From assembly GCF_015351075.1 (NCBI RefSeq), contig NZ_JADKRS010000001.1, positions 62,001-126,000 of the forward strand: DNA of 64,000 bases. Reading direction: 5' to 3'. The notes beneath the pieces are model-generated. The model had not been told where the DNA came from and ran no database searches. It saw only the letters and a list, made by a program, of their open reading frames with translations. The position numbers and the translations under genes were made by a program. The stretch comes from Clavibacter sp. VKM Ac-2873. GTDB lineage: Bacteria > Actinomycetota > Actinomycetes > Actinomycetales > Microbacteriaceae. Positions within the stretch are counted from its first letter, which is position 1. Each line of letters opens with the position of its first letter. This document shows positions 44,735-57,777 of the stretch, one piece after another.

Positions 44735-46801
44735 ATGCAACCCACACGGTCCGTGCGCCCGTTCAAGGTCGTCAGCGACTACTCCCCGAGCGGCGACCAG
44801 CCCACCGCCATCGCCGAGCTGGCGGGCCGGGTCAACGCCGGTGAGCCCGACGTCGTGCTCCTGGGGGCCACCGGGACAGGCAAGTCGGCCACGGCCGCCT
44901 GGCTCATCGAGCAGGTGCAGCGGCCCACGCTGATCCTGGCGCACAACAAGACGCTCGCCGCCCAGCTCGCCACCGAGTTCCGCGAGCTCATGCCGGACAA
45001 CGCGGTCGAGTACTTCGTCTCCTACTACGACTACTACCAGCCCGAGGCGTACGTCCCGCAGACGGACACCTTCATCGAGAAGGACTCGTCGGTCAACGCC
45101 GAGGTCGAGCGCCTGCGCCACTCCACGACCAACTCGCTCCTCAGCCGCCGCGACGTCGTGGTGGTGAGCACGGTGTCGTGCATCTACGGCCTCGGCCAGC
45201 CCGAGCAGTACATGAACGCCATGGTGGCGCTGCAGGTCGGGATGCAGATCAACCGCGACACCCTCATCCGCAAGTTCGTCTCCATGCAGTACCAGCGCAA
45301 CGACGTCGACTTCTCGCGCGGCAACTTCCGCGTGCGCGGCGACACCATCGAGATCATCCCGATGTACGAGGAGCTGGCCATCCGCATCGAGATGTTCGGC
45401 GACGAGATCGAGGCGCTGTACCAGCTGCACCCGCTCACGGGCGACGTGGTCCGCAAGATGGACTCCGTGTCCGTGTTCCCCGGCTCGCACTACGTGGCGG
45501 AGACCGAGGTCATGCGGCGGGCCATCGGCACCATCCAGCAGGAGCTGGAGGAGCGCCTCGCGGTCCTCGAGCGCGAGGGGAAGCTGCTCGAGGCCCAGCG
45601 GCTGCGCATGCGCACCAACTTCGACATCGAGATGATGCAGCAGATCGGGTTCTGCTCCGGCATCGAGAACTACTCCCGCCACATCGACGGGCGCGACGCG
45701 GGGGAGGCCCCGCACTGCCTGCTCGACTACTTCCCGGACGACTTCCTCGTCGTCATCGACGAGTCGCACGTCACCGTGCCGCAGATCGGCGCCATGTTCG
45801 AGGGCGACTCGTCGCGGAAGCGCACGCTCGTGGAGCACGGCTTCCGCCTTCCCAGCGCGCTCGACAACCGGCCGCTGAAGTGGAACGAGTTCACCGAGCG
45901 CGTGCCGCAGACGGTGTACATGTCCGCGACGCCCGGCAAGTACGAGCTCGGCATGGGCGACGGCGTGGTCGAGCAGATCATCCGCCCCACCGGCCTCATC
46001 GACCCGGCCATCGTGGTCAAGCCCACCAAGGGCCAGATCGACGACCTGCTGGAGCAGATCCGCATCCGCGTCGAGAAGGACGAGCGCATCCTCGTCACCA
46101 CGCTGACGAAGAAGATGGCGGAGGAGCTCACCGACTACTTCGCGGAGGCGGGCGTGCGCGTGCGCTACCTGCACTCGGACGTCGACACGCTGCGCCGCGT
46201 CGAGCTGCTGAGCGAGCTGCGGGCCGGCGTGTACGACGTGCTGGTCGGCATCAACCTGCTCCGCGAGGGCCTCGACCTGCCGGAGGTGTCGCTCGTCGCG
46301 ATCCTCGACGCCGACAAGGAGGGCTTCCTGCGGTCGTCCACGTCGCTCATCCAGACCATCGGCCGCGCGGCGCGCAACGTCTCGGGCGAGGTGCACATGT
46401 ACGCCGACGTGCTCACGGACAGCATGAAGCGCGCCATCGAGGAGACCGACCGCCGGCGCGAGAAGCAGGTGGCCTACAACACCGAGCACGGCATCGACCC
46501 GACGCCGCTGCGCAAGCGCATCGCCGACATCACCGAGATCCTGGCCCGCGAGGGCGAGGACACGAAGAAGATGCTCGAGGGGCGCGGCGGCGGCAAGCGG
46601 TCGCCCACGCCCAACCTCCGCCGCGAGGGCAAGGCGGCCGCCGGGGCGAACGAGCTGGAGGCGATCATCTCCGACCTCAACGACCAGATGCTGCAGGCCG
46701 CGGGCGAGCTGAAGTTCGAGCTCGCGGCGCGGCTCCGCGACGAGCTGGGTGACCTCAAGCGCGAGCTGCGGCAGATGGAGAAGGCCGGCCACCTGTCCTG
46801 A
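44735..46801 (+). CDS. uvrB: Excinuclease ABC subunit B
   Basis: Damage-verifying helicase-like subunit of nucleotide excision repair, loaded by UvrA and then binding UvrC. The 688-residue protein has Walker A GATGTGKS, the [12 protein letters not shown] beta-hairpin that probes DNA, the DESHVT box and helicase motifs ([15 protein letters not shown]). A C-terminal UVR motif (about 640-680) contacts UvrC. ATG 44735 gives the normal N-terminus. It is separated from uvrA by a terminator-like hairpin. Confidence 0.97.
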   Translation: MQPTRSVRPFKVVSDYSPSGDQPTAIAELAGRVNAGEPDVVLLGATGTGKSATAAWLIEQVQRPTLILAHNKTLAAQLATEFRELMPDNAVEYFVSYYDYYQPEAYVPQTDTFIEKDSSVNAEVERLRHSTTNSLLSRRDVVVVSTVSCIYGLGQPEQYMNAMVALQVGMQINRDTLIRKFVSMQYQRNDVDFSRGNFRVRGDTIEIIPMYEELAIRIEMFGDEIEALYQLHPLTGDVVRKMDSVSVFPGSHYVAETEVMRRAIGTIQQELEERLAVLEREGKLLEAQRLRMRTNFDIEMMQQIGFCSGIENYSRHIDGRDAGEAPHCLLDYFPDDFLVVIDESHVTVPQIGAMFEGDSSRKRTLVEHGFRLPSALDNRPLKWNEFTERVPQTVYMSATPGKYELGMGDGVVEQIIRPTGLIDPAIVVKPTKGQIDDLLEQIRIRVEKDERILVTTLTKKMAEELTDYFAEAGVRVRYLHSDVDTLRRVELLSELRAGVYDVLVGINLLREGLDLPEVSLVAILDADKEGFLRSSTSLIQTIGRAARNVSGEVHMYADVLTDSMKRAIEETDRRREKQVAYNTEHGIDPTPLRKRIADITEILAREGEDTKKMLEGRGGGKRSPTPNLRREGKAAAGANELEAIISDLNDQMLQAAGELKFELAARLRDELGDLKRELRQMEKAGHLS

Positions 46802-46807
46802 TCCCCG

Positions 46808-46852
46808 GCGCCGACGGGGGAGGCGGGTGCCGGCGCCCCGCCCCGTCGGCGC
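46808..46852 (+). terminator. Terminator-like hairpin between uvrB and uvrA
   Basis: A perfect 12-bp stem (46808-46819 with 46841-46852) encloses a 21-base GC-rich loop that can itself fold. It starts six bases after the uvrB stop. Confidence 0.6.
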
Positions 46853-46868
46853 TGTCGGTGGCGACGCA

Positions 46869-46874
46869 TACGAT
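46869..46874 (+). promoter_or_regulatory. Probable -10 (TACGAT) of uvrA, leaderless spacing
   Basis: TACGAT ends six bases before the GTG at 46881, immediately after the uvrB terminator hairpin. No clear ribosome binding site is present. Confidence 0.5.
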
Positions 46875-46880
46875 GGACAG

Positions 46881-49802
46881 GTGTCAATCTCCCCCGTCGA
46901 GTCCTCCTCCCTCCTCAGCGTGCGCGGCGCTCGCGTGCACAACCTCCGCGACGTCGACCTGGACATCCCGCGCGACTCGCTCGTCGTCTTCACGGGTCTG
47001 TCGGGGTCCGGCAAGTCGTCCCTCGCGTTCGACACGATCTTCGCGGAGGGCCAGCGCCGGTACGTCGAGTCGCTGTCCGCGTACGCGCGCCAGTTCCTCG
47101 GACAGGTCGACCGGCCCGACGTCGACTTCATCGAGGGCCTGAGCCCCGCGGTCTCCATCGACCAGAAGTCCACGAACCGCAACCCGCGCTCGACGGTGGG
47201 CACCATCACCGAGATCTTCGACTACATGCGCCTCCTCTGGGCGCGCATCGGCGTCGCGCACTGCCCCGTGTGCGGCGAGCGCATCTCGCGCCAGACCGTG
47301 CAGCAGATCGCCGACCAGCTCATGGAGCTCGAGACCGGCACCCGCTACCAGGTCGTCAGCCCGATCGTGTCGCAGAAGAAGGGCGAGTTCGTCGACCTGT
47401 TCGCGGAGCTCGCCTCCGGCGGGTACTCGCGGGCCATCGTCGACGGCGAGCTCATCCAGCTCAGCTCGCCGCCCAAGCTCAAGAAGCAGTACAAGCACGA
47501 CATCTCGGTCGTGGTGGATCGCCTGGTCGCGAGCGATGACATCCTCGGGCGGCTCACGGACTCGCTCGAGACCGCGCTCCGGCTGACCGACGGCATCGTC
47601 ATGATCGACTTCGTCGACGTCGACGGACCGGGTGGTCTCCGCACGTACTCGGAGAAGCTGTCGTGCCCGAACAACCACCCCATCCAGCTGACCGAGATCG
47701 AGCCGCGCACGTTCTCGTTCAACGCGCCCTTCGGCGCCTGCCCGGAGTGCTCGGGCCTCGGCACGCGCATGTCGGTGGACCAGGAGCTCCTCATCGGGGA
47801 CGAGTCGCTGAGCATCGCCGACGGCGTCATCCTGCCGTGGACCACCCAGGGCAAGGGCCTCTTCCAGTACTACGAGAAGCTCCTGGCCGGCCTCGCGCGC
47901 GACCTCAAGTTCTCCCTCACGACGCCGTGGCGGAAGCTGTCCGAGGAGGTCCGCGAGGCGGTGCTCCGCGGCAACGACTTCGAGGTCCAGGTCAAGTGGA
48001 AGAACCGCTACGGCCGCGAGATGACCTACTCGTCCGGCTTCGAGGGCGTCATGCCCTACATCGAGCGGCAGTTCGCCCAGGCCGAGACCGACAACCAGCG
48101 CGCGCGCTGGGGCGAGTACCTGCGCGAGATCCCGTGCCCGGTGTGCGACGGCAAGCGCCTGAAGCCCGAGGTGCTCGCGGTGCTCGTGCACGGCGCGAAC
48201 ATCGCCGACGTCGCCGAGATGAGCCTCTCGGACGCGCAGGCGTTCATGGCCCAGCTCGAGCTCACCGACCGCGAGGCGCACATCGCCGCGCAGGTGCTGC
48301 GGGAGATCCGCGTGCGGCTCGAGTTCCTCATCGAGGTCGGCCTCAACTACCTCAACCTGGCGCGTGCGGCGGCATCGCTGTCCGGCGGGGAGGCGCAGCG
48401 CATCCGCCTGGCCACGCAGATCGGCTCGGGGCTCACGGGCGTCCTCTACGTGCTGGACGAGCCGTCCATCGGCCTCCACCAGCGCGACAACCGCCGCCTC
48501 ATCGAGACGCTCGTGAAGCTGCGCGACCTCGGCAACACGCTCATCGTCGTCGAGCACGACGAGGACACCATCCGCACCGCCGACTGGATCGTCGACATCG
48601 GCCCCGGCGCCGGCGTCAACGGCGGCAGGGTCGTGCACTCCGGCTCGTACGAGGGCCTCATCGAGAACCGCGAGTCGCTCACGGGCGACTACCTCGCGGG
48701 CCGGCGCGCCATCGCGACGCCGGCGAAGCGCCGCAAGATCGACAAGAAGAGGCAGATCCAGGTCGTGGGCGCCCGCGCCAACAACCTGCAGAACGTCACC
48801 GCGTCGTTCCCGCTCGGCACGCTCACGGCCGTCACGGGCGTCAGCGGATCCGGCAAGTCGTCGCTCGTGAACGACATCCTCTACCGCGTGCTCGCCAACG
48901 AGCTCAACGGCGCCCGCAAGGTGCCGGGCAAGCACTCCCGCGTCACCGGGCTCGAGAACCTCGACAAGGTCGTCCACGTCGACCAGAACCCCATCGGCCG
49001 CACCCCGCGCTCGAACCCCGCCACGTACACGGGCGTGTTCGACCGGATCCGCAACCTGTTCGCCGAGACCACCGAGGCCAAGGCGCGCGGGTACCTGCCC
49101 GGCCGGTTCAGCTTCAACGTCAAGGGCGGGCGCTGCGAGGCGTGCTCGGGCGACGGCACCATCAAGATCGAGATGAACTTCCTCCCCGACGTGTACGTCG
49201 CCTGCGAGGTCTGCGGGGGAGCGCGCTACAACCGCGACACCCTGAGCGTGCACTACAAGGGGAAGAGCATCGCCGAGGTGCTCGACATGTCCATCAGCGA
49301 GGCGGCGGAGTTCTTCGAGCCGATCCAGGCCATCCACCGCTTCATGAAGACGCTGGTGGACGTGGGACTCGGCTACGTGCGGCTCGGCCAGAGCGCCACC
49401 ACGCTCTCCGGCGGCGAGGCGCAGCGCGTCAAGCTGTCCACGGAGCTGCAGCGCCGGTCGAACGGCCGGAGCATCTACGTGCTCGACGAGCCGACCACCG
49501 GCCTCCACTTCGAGGACGTGCGGAAGCTCCTGCTCGTGCTGAACGGGCTGGTCGACAAGGGCAACACCGTCATCGTCATCGAGCACAACCTCGACGTCAT
49601 CAAGTCCGCCGACTGGCTCATCGACATGGGCCCCGAGGGGGGCGCGGGCGGCGGGACCGTGCTCGCGACCGGCACTCCCGAGCACCTGGCCACCGTGCCC
49701 GAGAGCTACACGGGCGGCTTCCTCAAGGAGGTCCTCGACGCCGAGGCCGAAGCGACGGCCGTCGCGTCCCAGCGTGCGCGCGAGGAGCGCGCGGCGGGCT
49801 GA
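46881..49802 (+). CDS. uvrA: Excinuclease ABC subunit A
   Basis: ABC ATPase that finds DNA lesions for excision repair. The 973-residue protein has two ABC modules, each with Walker A ([14 protein letters not shown] and [14 protein letters not shown]), an [10 protein letters not shown] signature and Walker B ([22 protein letters not shown]). Zinc cysteines include CPVCGE and the [14 protein letters not shown] module. The GTG at 46881 is chosen by fit to the UvrA N-terminus and by the adjacent -10; the frame is open upstream but unconserved. It overlaps uvrC by one base. Confidence 0.97.
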   Translation: MSISPVESSSLLSVRGARVHNLRDVDLDIPRDSLVVFTGLSGSGKSSLAFDTIFAEGQRRYVESLSAYARQFLGQVDRPDVDFIEGLSPAVSIDQKSTNRNPRSTVGTITEIFDYMRLLWARIGVAHCPVCGERISRQTVQQIADQLMELETGTRYQVVSPIVSQKKGEFVDLFAELASGGYSRAIVDGELIQLSSPPKLKKQYKHDISVVVDRLVASDDILGRLTDSLETALRLTDGIVMIDFVDVDGPGGLRTYSEKLSCPNNHPIQLTEIEPRTFSFNAPFGACPECSGLGTRMSVDQELLIGDESLSIADGVILPWTTQGKGLFQYYEKLLAGLARDLKFSLTTPWRKLSEEVREAVLRGNDFEVQVKWKNRYGREMTYSSGFEGVMPYIERQFAQAETDNQRARWGEYLREIPCPVCDGKRLKPEVLAVLVHGANIADVAEMSLSDAQAFMAQLELTDREAHIAAQVLREIRVRLEFLIEVGLNYLNLARAAASLSGGEAQRIRLATQIGSGLTGVLYVLDEPSIGLHQRDNRRLIETLVKLRDLGNTLIVVEHDEDTIRTADWIVDIGPGAGVNGGRVVHSGSYEGLIENRESLTGDYLAGRRAIATPAKRRKIDKKRQIQVVGARANNLQNVTASFPLGTLTAVTGVSGSGKSSLVNDILYRVLANELNGARKVPGKHSRVTGLENLDKVVHVDQNPIGRTPRSNPATYTGVFDRIRNLFAETTEAKARGYLPGRFSFNVKGGRCEACSGDGTIKIEMNFLPDVYVACEVCGGARYNRDTLSVHYKGKSIAEVLDMSISEAAEFFEPIQAIHRFMKTLVDVGLGYVRLGQSATTLSGGEAQRVKLSTELQRRSNGRSIYVLDEPTTGLHFEDVRKLLLVLNGLVDKGNTVIVIEHNLDVIKSADWLIDMGPEGGAGGGTVLATGTPEHLATVPESYTGGFLKEVLDAEAEATAVASQRAREERAAG

Positions 49803-51730
49803 TGGCGCGCACGGACACCGTCGGCTACCGCCCGGCCGCGGGGGAGATCCCCACGTCGCCGGGCGTGTACCGCTTCCGCGACGCCGCGGACCGCGTCCTC
49901 TACGTGGGCAAGGCGAACAACCTCCGCGCCCGGCTGGCCAACTACTTCGCGCCGCTCGAGAGCCTGCACGAGCGAACCCGGCGCATGGTCACGTCGGCGG
50001 CGGGCGTCGAGTGGACCGTGGTCGGCAGCGAGTTCGAGGCGCTCCAGCTCGAGTTCACGTGGATCAAGGAGTTCGACCCGCCGTTCAACGTCAAGTTCCG
50101 GGACGACAAGTCGTATCCGTACCTCGCGGTGACCCTCGGCGAGGACCACCCGCGGGTCATGGTCACCCGCAACCGCAAGATCCGCGGCGCCAAGTACTTC
50201 GGCCCGTACACCAAGGTCTGGGCCATCCGCGAGACGGTCGACCACCTGCTGAAGGTGTTCCCCATGCGGTCCTGCTCGGAGAGCACCTTCAAGCGCGCCC
50301 GGCAGACCAATCGGCCGTGCCTGCTCGGCGACATCGGACGCTGCGCGGCGCCGTGCGTCGGCCGCGTCTCGCAGGAGGAGCACCGCGAGATCGCAGACGA
50401 CTTCGTGAGCTTCATGGCGGGCAACGACTCGAAGTACGTGGGCCAGCTCACGCAGCGGATGAAGGACGCCGCGGCGGAGATGGACTACGAGGCGGCCGCC
50501 CGGCACCGGGACGACATCGGCGCCCTCGAGGCGGCCCTCTCCAAGACCGCCGTCGTGTTCGACGACCGGGTCGACGCGGACGTCTTCGGCATCGCCGCCG
50601 ACGAGCTCGCCGCGGCCGTGCAGCAGTTCATGGTCCGCGGCGGGCGCATCCGGGGCACCCGCACCTGGGTCGTCGACAAGGAGCTCGACATCGGCATCGG
50701 CGAGCTCGTCGAGACCGTGCTGCACAACGCCTACGAGGACGAGGCGCACCCGCCGCGCGAGGTCCTCGTCCCCGAGCTGCCCGCCGACGCCGCCGAGCTC
50801 GAGCTGTGGCTCAGCCAGCGGCGGGCGGCGGGGGAGGACGACGGGTCCGTGCGCCGCGGCCGCCCGAGCTCGTGGCAGGTCGACCTGCGGGTCGCCCAGC
50901 GCGGCGACAAGGCGGCGCTCGCGCACACCGCTGCCACCAATGCCCAGAACGCCCTCATGCTCTACAAGACGCGCCGCAGCTCGGACTTCACCACCCGGTC
51001 GAAGGCCCTGGCCGACATCCAGGAGGCGCTCGGCATGCCCGATGCGCCGCTGCGGATGGAGTGCTACGACGTCTCGCACCTGAGCGGCACCAACATCGTC
51101 GCGTCCATGGTCGTCTTCGAGGACGGCCTGCCGCGCAAGGACCAGTACCGCCGCTTCAACATCGCCGACTCCACGGACGACACGGAGTCGATCCACCAGG
51201 TGATCACGCGCCGCCTCGCCTACCTGGGCAAGGAGGCGGAGGTGCCGGCGGATGCCGCGCCGCCCGAGCTGGGGGAGGCGCCCCCGGTGAACAGGTTCTC
51301 GTACAGCCCCAACCTGCTCATCGTCGACGGCGGCCAGCCGCAGGTCGCGGCGGCGCAGCGGGCGCTCGAGGAGTCGGGCGTCACGGGGATCCAGCTGGCC
51401 GGCATCGCGAAGCGCCTCGAGGAGATCTGGCTGCCGGACTCCGACTACCCCATCATCCTGCCGCGCAACAGCGACGCCCTCTTCCTCATCCAGCGCATCC
51501 GCGACGAGGCGCACCGCTTCGCCATCACGCACCAGCGGGCCCGTCGGAAGCGCGACATCACGTCCGTGCTCAACGAGATCCCGGGGCTCGGGCCGTCGCG
51601 CGTGCAGCGGCTGCTGCAGCAGTTCGGCTCCGTCGCGAAGCTGAAGCAGGCCGAGGTCGAGGAGATCGCGGCGGTCCGCACCATCGGGCCGACGCTGGCC
51701 CAGGCCGTCTACGAGCGGCTGCGCTCGTGA
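49802..51730 (+). CDS. uvrC: Excinuclease ABC subunit C
   Basis: Makes the two incisions flanking a lesion. The 642-residue protein has the N-terminal GIY-YIG nuclease ([20 protein letters not shown]), a UVR motif (about 205-240) and an RNase H-like second nuclease ([23 protein letters not shown]). A C-terminal double helix-hairpin-helix ([19 protein letters not shown]) binds DNA. The ATG shares a base with the uvrA stop, so A and C are co-translated while B is separate. Confidence 0.97.
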   Translation: MARTDTVGYRPAAGEIPTSPGVYRFRDAADRVLYVGKANNLRARLANYFAPLESLHERTRRMVTSAAGVEWTVVGSEFEALQLEFTWIKEFDPPFNVKFRDDKSYPYLAVTLGEDHPRVMVTRNRKIRGAKYFGPYTKVWAIRETVDHLLKVFPMRSCSESTFKRARQTNRPCLLGDIGRCAAPCVGRVSQEEHREIADDFVSFMAGNDSKYVGQLTQRMKDAAAEMDYEAAARHRDDIGALEAALSKTAVVFDDRVDADVFGIAADELAAAVQQFMVRGGRIRGTRTWVVDKELDIGIGELVETVLHNAYEDEAHPPREVLVPELPADAAELELWLSQRRAAGEDDGSVRRGRPSSWQVDLRVAQRGDKAALAHTAATNAQNALMLYKTRRSSDFTTRSKALADIQEALGMPDAPLRMECYDVSHLSGTNIVASMVVFEDGLPRKDQYRRFNIADSTDDTESIHQVITRRLAYLGKEAEVPADAAPPELGEAPPVNRFSYSPNLLIVDGGQPQVAAAQRALEESGVTGIQLAGIAKRLEEIWLPDSDYPIILPRNSDALFLIQRIRDEAHRFAITHQRARRKRDITSVLNEIPGLGPSRVQRLLQQFGSVAKLKQAEVEEIAAVRTIGPTLAQAVYERLRS

Positions 51731-51762
51731 CCCGCGGCCGGTCGGCTGTCGCGGGTCCCGCC

Positions 51763-51768
51763 TAGACT
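51763..51768 (+). promoter_or_regulatory. Probable -10 (TAGACT) for rapZ-whiA
   Basis: TAGACT sits 33 bases after uvrC and 38 before rapZ, giving a leader of about 30 nt with a GAGAGG ribosome binding site. No -35 match. Confidence 0.5.
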
Positions 51769-51806
51769 GGGCCCATCGACCGGCGCGACGAGAGGTGCAT
51801 GCCCGC

Positions 51807-52682
51807 ATGAGCGTGGAGATCCCCCAGCAGGACGTCATGATCGTGACGGGGATGTCCGGCGCGGGCCGCTCCACCGTCGGCAACGCGCTGGAGGACCTCG
51901 GCTGGTACGTGGTCGACAACCTCCCGCCGCAGATGCTCAAGCCGCTCGTCGAGCTGGCCGGCCGCGCGGGCACCTCCCTGCCGAAGATCGCCGCGGTGGT
52001 CGACGTCCGTGGCGGCGACTTCTTCTCGGAGCTGCGCGACATCCTGCACACCTTCGGCACCGGCCCGCGCCTGCGGGTCCTGTTCCTCGAGGCCACCGAC
52101 GCGGCGCTCGTGCGGCGGTTCGAGCAGGTCCGGCGCCCGCACCCGCTCCAGGGCAACGGCACGCTGCTCGACGGCATCGCGGCGGAACGGGCGCGCATGA
52201 TCGAGATCCGCGAGGCCAGCGACCTCGTCATCGACACGTCCGAGCTCAACATCCACCAGCTCGCCACCACCATCACCGAGCAGTTCAGCGGCGCGGACGA
52301 CGCCGGCGTGCGCGTCACCGTCATGAGCTTCGGCTTCAAGTACGGCACCCCGGCGGACGCCGACATGGTGGCCGACATGCGCTTCCTCCCGAACCCGTTC
52401 TGGACCCCGGAGCTGCGCCCGCTCACCGGTCGCGACAAGGCCGTCAGCGACTACGTGCTGGGCCAGGAGGGCGCCGAGGAGTTCGTCCACGCGTACGCCC
52501 GCGCCCTCGCCCCGGTGCTCGCCGGGTATCAGCGGGAGAACAAGAGACACGCTACGATCGCTATCGGCTGTACCGGCGGCAAGCACCGCTCGGTGGCCGT
52601 CTCCGAGGAGCTCACCAGCCTCCTCCGCGCCCTTCCCGGCGTCGCTGTCAGCACCAAGCACCGCGACCTCGGCCGGGAGTAG
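51807..52682 (+). CDS. rapZ: RapZ/YvcJ-family nucleotide-binding protein
   Basis: P-loop protein family; in E. coli RapZ is an RNA-binding adapter controlling GlmS, while in Gram-positives its role is less clear. The 291-residue protein has a Walker A variant GMSGAGRST (Arg in place of the usual Lys) near residues 13-21, DVRGGDFF, and a C-terminal domain with [14 protein letters not shown] use the ATG at 51807; a GTG at 51795 would add four residues. It is followed by whiA, the conserved order uvrC-rapZ-whiA in actinobacteria, but the usual gene between them (YvcK-like) is absent. Confidence 0.9.
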   Translation: MSVEIPQQDVMIVTGMSGAGRSTVGNALEDLGWYVVDNLPPQMLKPLVELAGRAGTSLPKIAAVVDVRGGDFFSELRDILHTFGTGPRLRVLFLEATDAALVRRFEQVRRPHPLQGNGTLLDGIAAERARMIEIREASDLVIDTSELNIHQLATTITEQFSGADDAGVRVTVMSFGFKYGTPADADMVADMRFLPNPFWTPELRPLTGRDKAVSDYVLGQEGAEEFVHAYARALAPVLAGYQRENKRHATIAIGCTGGKHRSVAVSEELTSLLRALPGVAVSTKHRDLGRE

Positions 52683-52711
52683 GGCACCCATCTCATCAAG
52701 GGAGTAAGCAT

Positions 52712-53692
52712 TTGCCTCTGACCTCGGACGTCAAGGAAGAACTGTCACGCGTCGAGGTCAGCAAGACCACGGTGAGGGCCGCCGAGCTGGCCACCATCCT
52801 GCGCTTCTCCGGCGGGCTGCACCTCATCTCGAACCGCATCGCGGTCGAGTCGGAGCTGGACACCCCGCTCCTCGCGCGCCGCGTCCGCAAGGACCTCGCC
52901 GAGCTGTACGGCGTCCGCAGCGACATCTCCGTCATCCCCGCGTCCGGCATGCGCCGGGCCACGCACTACCTGGTCCGCGTGATGGAGGGCGGGGAGACGC
53001 TCGCCCGCCAGACCGGGCTGCTCGACGCGCGCCGCCGCCCGATCCGCGGCCTGCCGAACCGCCTCACCACGGGTTCCCGCGAGGAGATCGCGGCCGTCTG
53101 GCGGGGCGCGTTCCTGGCCGCGGGCACGCTCACGGATCCCGGCCGCTCGGCCGCGCTCGAGGTCACCTGCCCCGGCAACGAGGCCGCCATGGCGCTCGTC
53201 GGCGCCGCGGGCCGCCTCGACGTGAGCGCCAAGGCACGCGAGGTCCGCGGCGTCCACCGCGTGGTCATCCGCGACGGCGACGCCATCGGGCAGATGCTCC
53301 GCGTCATGGGCGCGCAGGGGACGGTCGTCAACTGGGAGGAGATGCGCCAGCGCCGCGAGGTGCGGGCCACCGCCAACCGCCTCGTCAACTTCGACGACGC
53401 CAACCTCCGCCGCTCCGCGCAGGCCGCCGTCGCCGCGTGCGCGCGCGTCGAGCGGGCCATGGAGATCCTCGGCCCGGACATCCCCGAGCACCTCAAGTAC
53501 GCGGGCGACCTGCGCCTGCGCTTCCGCGACTCCAGCCTCGATGAGCTGGGCCACCACGCGGACCCGCCGATGACGAAGGACGCCGTCGCCGGCCGCATCC
53601 GTCGCCTGCTCGCGATGGCCGACAAGAAGGCCGTCGACGAGGGCCTGCCCGGCACCGACGCGAACCTCCCCGCCGAACTCGACGACGTCTGA
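52712..53692 (+). CDS. whiA: WhiA, sporulation/cell-division transcription factor
   Basis: DNA-binding protein that in Streptomyces controls the switch to sporulation septation and in non-sporulating actinobacteria probably acts in division. The 326-residue protein begins [14 protein letters not shown] and has the degenerate homing-endonuclease-like domain ([20 protein letters not shown]) and a C-terminal helix-turn-helix region ([19 protein letters not shown]). The TTG start at 52712 is chosen because AAGGGAG lies seven bases upstream and no better start exists. Cotranscribed with rapZ (29-base gap). Confidence 0.95.
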   Translation: MPLTSDVKEELSRVEVSKTTVRAAELATILRFSGGLHLISNRIAVESELDTPLLARRVRKDLAELYGVRSDISVIPASGMRRATHYLVRVMEGGETLARQTGLLDARRRPIRGLPNRLTTGSREEIAAVWRGAFLAAGTLTDPGRSAALEVTCPGNEAAMALVGAAGRLDVSAKAREVRGVHRVVIRDGDAIGQMLRVMGAQGTVVNWEEMRQRREVRATANRLVNFDDANLRRSAQAAVAACARVERAMEILGPDIPEHLKYAGDLRLRFRDSSLDELGHHADPPMTKDAVAGRIRRLLAMADKKAVDEGLPGTDANLPAELDDV

Positions 53693-53789
53693 CCCGCCTC
53701 GCGTCCGTGGGCACCGCACGCCCGGCGGGGACGGGGATCGGCGCGACGTCGCGCGTCATCCGGCCAGGTGGCGCGGAGGGCCTCCGGAC

Positions 53790-53795
53790 TAGACT
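53790..53795 (+). promoter_or_regulatory. Probable -10 (TAGACT) of sodA
   Basis: Part of TAGACTCGATCCGTC, identical to the string before the trp-linked small membrane gene at 24226. Transcription from about 53803 gives a leader of about 57 nt. Confidence 0.55.
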
Positions 53796-53811
53796 CGATC
53801 CGTCACCCACC

Positions 53812-53828
53812 CCCGGCCTCTGGCCGGG
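53812..53828 (+). promoter_or_regulatory. Short hairpin in the sodA leader
   Basis: CCCGGCC-TCT-GGCCGGG forms a tight 7-bp stem with a 3-base loop near the expected 5' end of the sodA mRNA. It may stabilise the transcript; the ribosome binding site AGAGGAGA downstream remains free. Confidence 0.45.
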
Positions 53829-53859
53829 AGCCCCCGGGCAATGAAGAGGAGATACACCT

Positions 53860-54486
53860 ATGGCTGACTACACTCTCGTCGACCTCCCGTACGACTACTC
53901 GGCCCTCGAGCCGAGCATCAGCGGCCGCATCATGGAGCTGCACCACGACAAGCACCACAAGACCTACGTGGACGGCGCCAACACCGCCCTCGTGAAGCTG
54001 CAGGAGGCGCGCGACGCCGGCGACCTGACCTTCGTCAACAAGCTGCAGAAGGACCTCGCGTTCAACCTCGCGGGCCACGTCAACCACACGGTGTTCTGGA
54101 ACAACCTCAGCCCCGACGGCGGCGACAAGCCCACCGGCGAGCTCGCCGCGGCCATCGACGAGTTCTTCGGCTCGTACGACAAGTTCCAGGCCCACTTCAC
54201 GGCCTCCGCCCTCGGCATCCAGGGCTCGGGCTGGAGCATCCTCGCGTGGGACTCGCTCGGCCAGAAGCTCATCATCGAGCAGCTGTACGACCACCAGGGC
54301 AACCTCGCCGCGGCGACCGTCCCGATCCTGCTGCTCGACATGTGGGAGCACGCCTTCTACCTCGACTACGTCAACGTCAAGGCCGACTACGTGAAGGCGT
54401 TCTGGAACATCGTCAACTGGGCCGACGTGCAGGCGCGCTTCGACGCCGCCCGCACGAAGACGCAGGGCCTCTTCCTCCTCTCGTAG
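53860..54486 (+). CDS. sodA: Superoxide dismutase (Mn/Fe family)
   Basis: Converts superoxide to oxygen and hydrogen peroxide. The 208-residue protein has metal ligands His28 (MELHHDKHH), His in [12 protein letters not shown], and Asp/His in [12 protein letters not shown]. The GIQGSGW segment places the active-site Gln in the N-terminal-proximal half of the C domain; Mn versus Fe use cannot be settled by eye. No signal peptide, so cytoplasmic or non-classically exported. Strong ribosome binding site AGAGGAGA; its own promoter and terminator make it a single-gene unit. Confidence 0.96.
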   Translation: MADYTLVDLPYDYSALEPSISGRIMELHHDKHHKTYVDGANTALVKLQEARDAGDLTFVNKLQKDLAFNLAGHVNHTVFWNNLSPDGGDKPTGELAAAIDEFFGSYDKFQAHFTASALGIQGSGWSILAWDSLGQKLIIEQLYDHQGNLAAATVPILLLDMWEHAFYLDYVNVKADYVKAFWNIVNWADVQARFDAARTKTQGLFLLS

Positions 54487-55620
<1,134 letters not shown>

Positions 55621-55626
55621 CCGGCC

Positions 55627-56841
55627 GTGGCACTCCGCACCATCGACTCCCTGGGGGATCTCCGGGGCCGCCGCGTCATCGTGCGCTGCGACCTCAACGT
55701 GCCCCTGAAGGACGGGGTCATCGGCGACGACGGTCGCATCCGCGCCTCGCTGGGGACCCTCTCGGGTCTCCGCGAGGCCGGGGCCCGCGTCATCGTGATC
55801 TCCCACCTCGGCCGCCCCGACGGCACGCCGGACGAGAAGTACAGCCTGCGTCCCGTCGCGGCGCGCCTCGGCGAGCTGCTCGGCGCGGCCGTGGCGTTCG
55901 CCGAGGACACGATCGGCGACGCCGCGCGCGCGGCCGTCGAGGCCCTCGGCGACGGCGACGTCGTCGTGCTCGAGAACCTCCGCTTCCACGCGGAGGAGAC
56001 GAGCAAGGACGAGACCGTCCGTCGTGGCTTCGCGGCGTCGATCGCCGAGCTCGGGGACGCGTTCGTGTCCGACGGCTTCGGCGTCGTGCACCGCAAGCAG
56101 GCGAGCGTGTTCGAGCTCGCGTCGGCGCTCCCCAGCGCCGCCGGCTCGCTCATCGCGAGCGAGCTCGAGGTCCTCGACCGCCTGACGGAGAACCCGGAGC
56201 GGCCCTACACGGTCGTCCTCGGCGGATCCAAGGTGTCCGACAAGCTCGGCGTGATCGGCCACCTGCTGCCGCGCGTCGACTCGCTGCTCATCGGCGGAGG
56301 CATGCTCTTCACGTTCCTCAAGGCCCAGGGCCACGAGGTGGGCGCGAGCCTCCTCGAGGAGGACCAGGTGGAGACGGTCAAGGGCTACCTCGCCGAGGCG
56401 GAGGAGCGCGGCGTGAAGATCGTGCTCCCCACGGACGTGGTCGTGGCCGACGGCTTCTCCGCCGACGCCGCGCACGAGGTCACCCGCGCCGACGCCATCG
56501 AGGCGACGCCCGCGGGCGCGAAGGGGCTCGGGCTCGACATCGGCCCCGAGACCGCCGAGGCGTTCGCGACGATCATCCGCGGCTCGACGACGGTGTTCTG
56601 GAACGGCCCCATGGGCGTCTTCGAGCTGGAGCCGTTCGCGGCCGGCACGCGGACGGTCGCCGACGCGCTCACCCGCGTCGAGGGGCTGTCGGTGGTCGGC
56701 GGCGGCGACAGCGCCGCAGCCGTCCGCGCGCTCGGATTCGATGATGACCGCTTCGGTCACATCTCGACCGGAGGCGGCGCGAGCCTCGAGTTCCTCGAGG
56801 GGAAGCGCCTGCCGGGACTGGAGGTCCTCGGATGGCAGTGA
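55627..56841 (+). CDS. pgk: Phosphoglycerate kinase
   Basis: Transfers phosphate from 1,3-bisphosphoglycerate to ADP. The 404-residue two-lobe protein has [33 protein letters not shown], the ATP-lobe [10 protein letters not shown] and the C-terminal GGGDSAAAV and [16 protein letters not shown] start six bases after the gap stop. It overlaps tpiA by 10 bp. Confidence 0.97.
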   Translation: MALRTIDSLGDLRGRRVIVRCDLNVPLKDGVIGDDGRIRASLGTLSGLREAGARVIVISHLGRPDGTPDEKYSLRPVAARLGELLGAAVAFAEDTIGDAARAAVEALGDGDVVVLENLRFHAEETSKDETVRRGFAASIAELGDAFVSDGFGVVHRKQASVFELASALPSAAGSLIASELEVLDRLTENPERPYTVVLGGSKVSDKLGVIGHLLPRVDSLLIGGGMLFTFLKAQGHEVGASLLEEDQVETVKGYLAEAEERGVKIVLPTDVVVADGFSADAAHEVTRADAIEATPAGAKGLGLDIGPETAEAFATIIRGSTTVFWNGPMGVFELEPFAAGTRTVADALTRVEGLSVVGGGDSAAAVRALGFDDDRFGHISTGGGASLEFLEGKRLPGLEVLGWQ

Positions 56842-57635
56842 CCGATCGCCCGCAGGGGCGCACGCCCCTCATCGCGGGCAACTGGAAGATGAACCTGGAC
56901 CACCTCCAGGCCATCGCGTTCGTGCAGAAGCTCGCGTGGAGCCTCAAGGACGCCAAGCACGACTACCAGGAGGCGGAGGTCGCGGTCTTCCCGCCGGCCA
57001 CCGACATCCGCAGCGTGCAGACGCTCGTCTCCGCCGACAAGCTCGAGCTGGCCTACGGTGCGCAGGACGTGTCGGAGCACGAGTCGGGCGCGTACACGGG
57101 GGAGATCTCCGCCGCGTTCCTGGCGCAGCTCGCCTGCCGCTACGTCATCGTGGGCCACTCCGAGCGGCGCACCCTGCACGGGGAGACGGATGAGCAGGTG
57201 GCCGCCAAGTCCGTCGCCGCTGTCAAGCACGGCATCGTCCCGGTGATCTGCGTGGGCGAGACCGCGGCCGACCTCGAGGAGCACGGCGCCAGCGCCGTGC
57301 CCGTCGCGCAGCTGCGCGTCGCGCTCCAGGGCCTGGAGGAGGGCGCCGACGTCGTCGTCGCCTACGAGCCCGTGTGGGCCATCGGCTCCGGCCAGGCCGC
57401 GACGCCGGAGCAGGCGCAGCAGGTCGCGGCGCCGCTGCGTGCCGTCGTCGCGGAGCTCCTGGGCGACGAGGCGGCGAAGGCCACGCGGATCCTCTACGGC
57501 GGCTCGGTCAAGTCCGGCAACATCGCGGGGTTCCTCCGCGAGCCGGACGTCGACGGCGCGCTCGTCGGCGGCGCGAGCCTCGACGTGCAGGAGTTCTCCG
57601 CCATCGCGCGGTTCCGCTCGCACGTCGGGGTCTGA
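56832..57635 (+). CDS. tpiA: Triosephosphate isomerase
   Basis: Interconverts glyceraldehyde-3-phosphate and dihydroxyacetone phosphate. The 267-residue barrel has the catalytic Lys in AGNWKMNLD, His in [12 protein letters not shown], Glu in [11 protein letters not shown] (flexible loop 6 follows) and the phosphate loop YGGSVKSGN. The ATG at 56832 lies inside pgk's end; a GTG at 56838 in the same frame is an alternative start. Confidence 0.97.
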   Translation: MAVTDRPQGRTPLIAGNWKMNLDHLQAIAFVQKLAWSLKDAKHDYQEAEVAVFPPATDIRSVQTLVSADKLELAYGAQDVSEHESGAYTGEISAAFLAQLACRYVIVGHSERRTLHGETDEQVAAKSVAAVKHGIVPVICVGETAADLEEHGASAVPVAQLRVALQGLEEGADVVVAYEPVWAIGSGQAATPEQAQQVAAPLRAVVAELLGDEAAKATRILYGGSVKSGNIAGFLREPDVDGALVGGASLDVQEFSAIARFRSHVGV

Positions 57636-57650
57636 TCCCCGCGGATCCAC

Positions 57651-57684
57651 GAGCCGCTCGCGTCCATCCGGGCGCGGGCGGCTC
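57651..57684 (+). terminator. Terminator hairpin after tpiA
   Basis: A 12-bp stem (57651-57662 with 57673-57684, one wobble pair) closes the glycolytic operon 15 bases after the tpiA stop. Confidence 0.65.
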
Positions 57685-57703
57685 ACCGCATCCAGGCGCC
57701 CGC

Positions 57704-57709
57704 TATAAT
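57704..57709 (+). promoter_or_regulatory. -10 element TATAAT before secG
   Basis: An exact consensus TATAAT, striking in such GC-rich DNA. It follows a terminator and would give a leader of about 60 nt for secG-rbpA. The -35 position shows only GCTCAC. Confidence 0.7.
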
Positions 57710-57777
57710 CGACAACGGCCCATCGGCCGTTCACCGGTCGGTCTCGGCCACAGCACCGCGCACCCGAAAGGCCGCAC

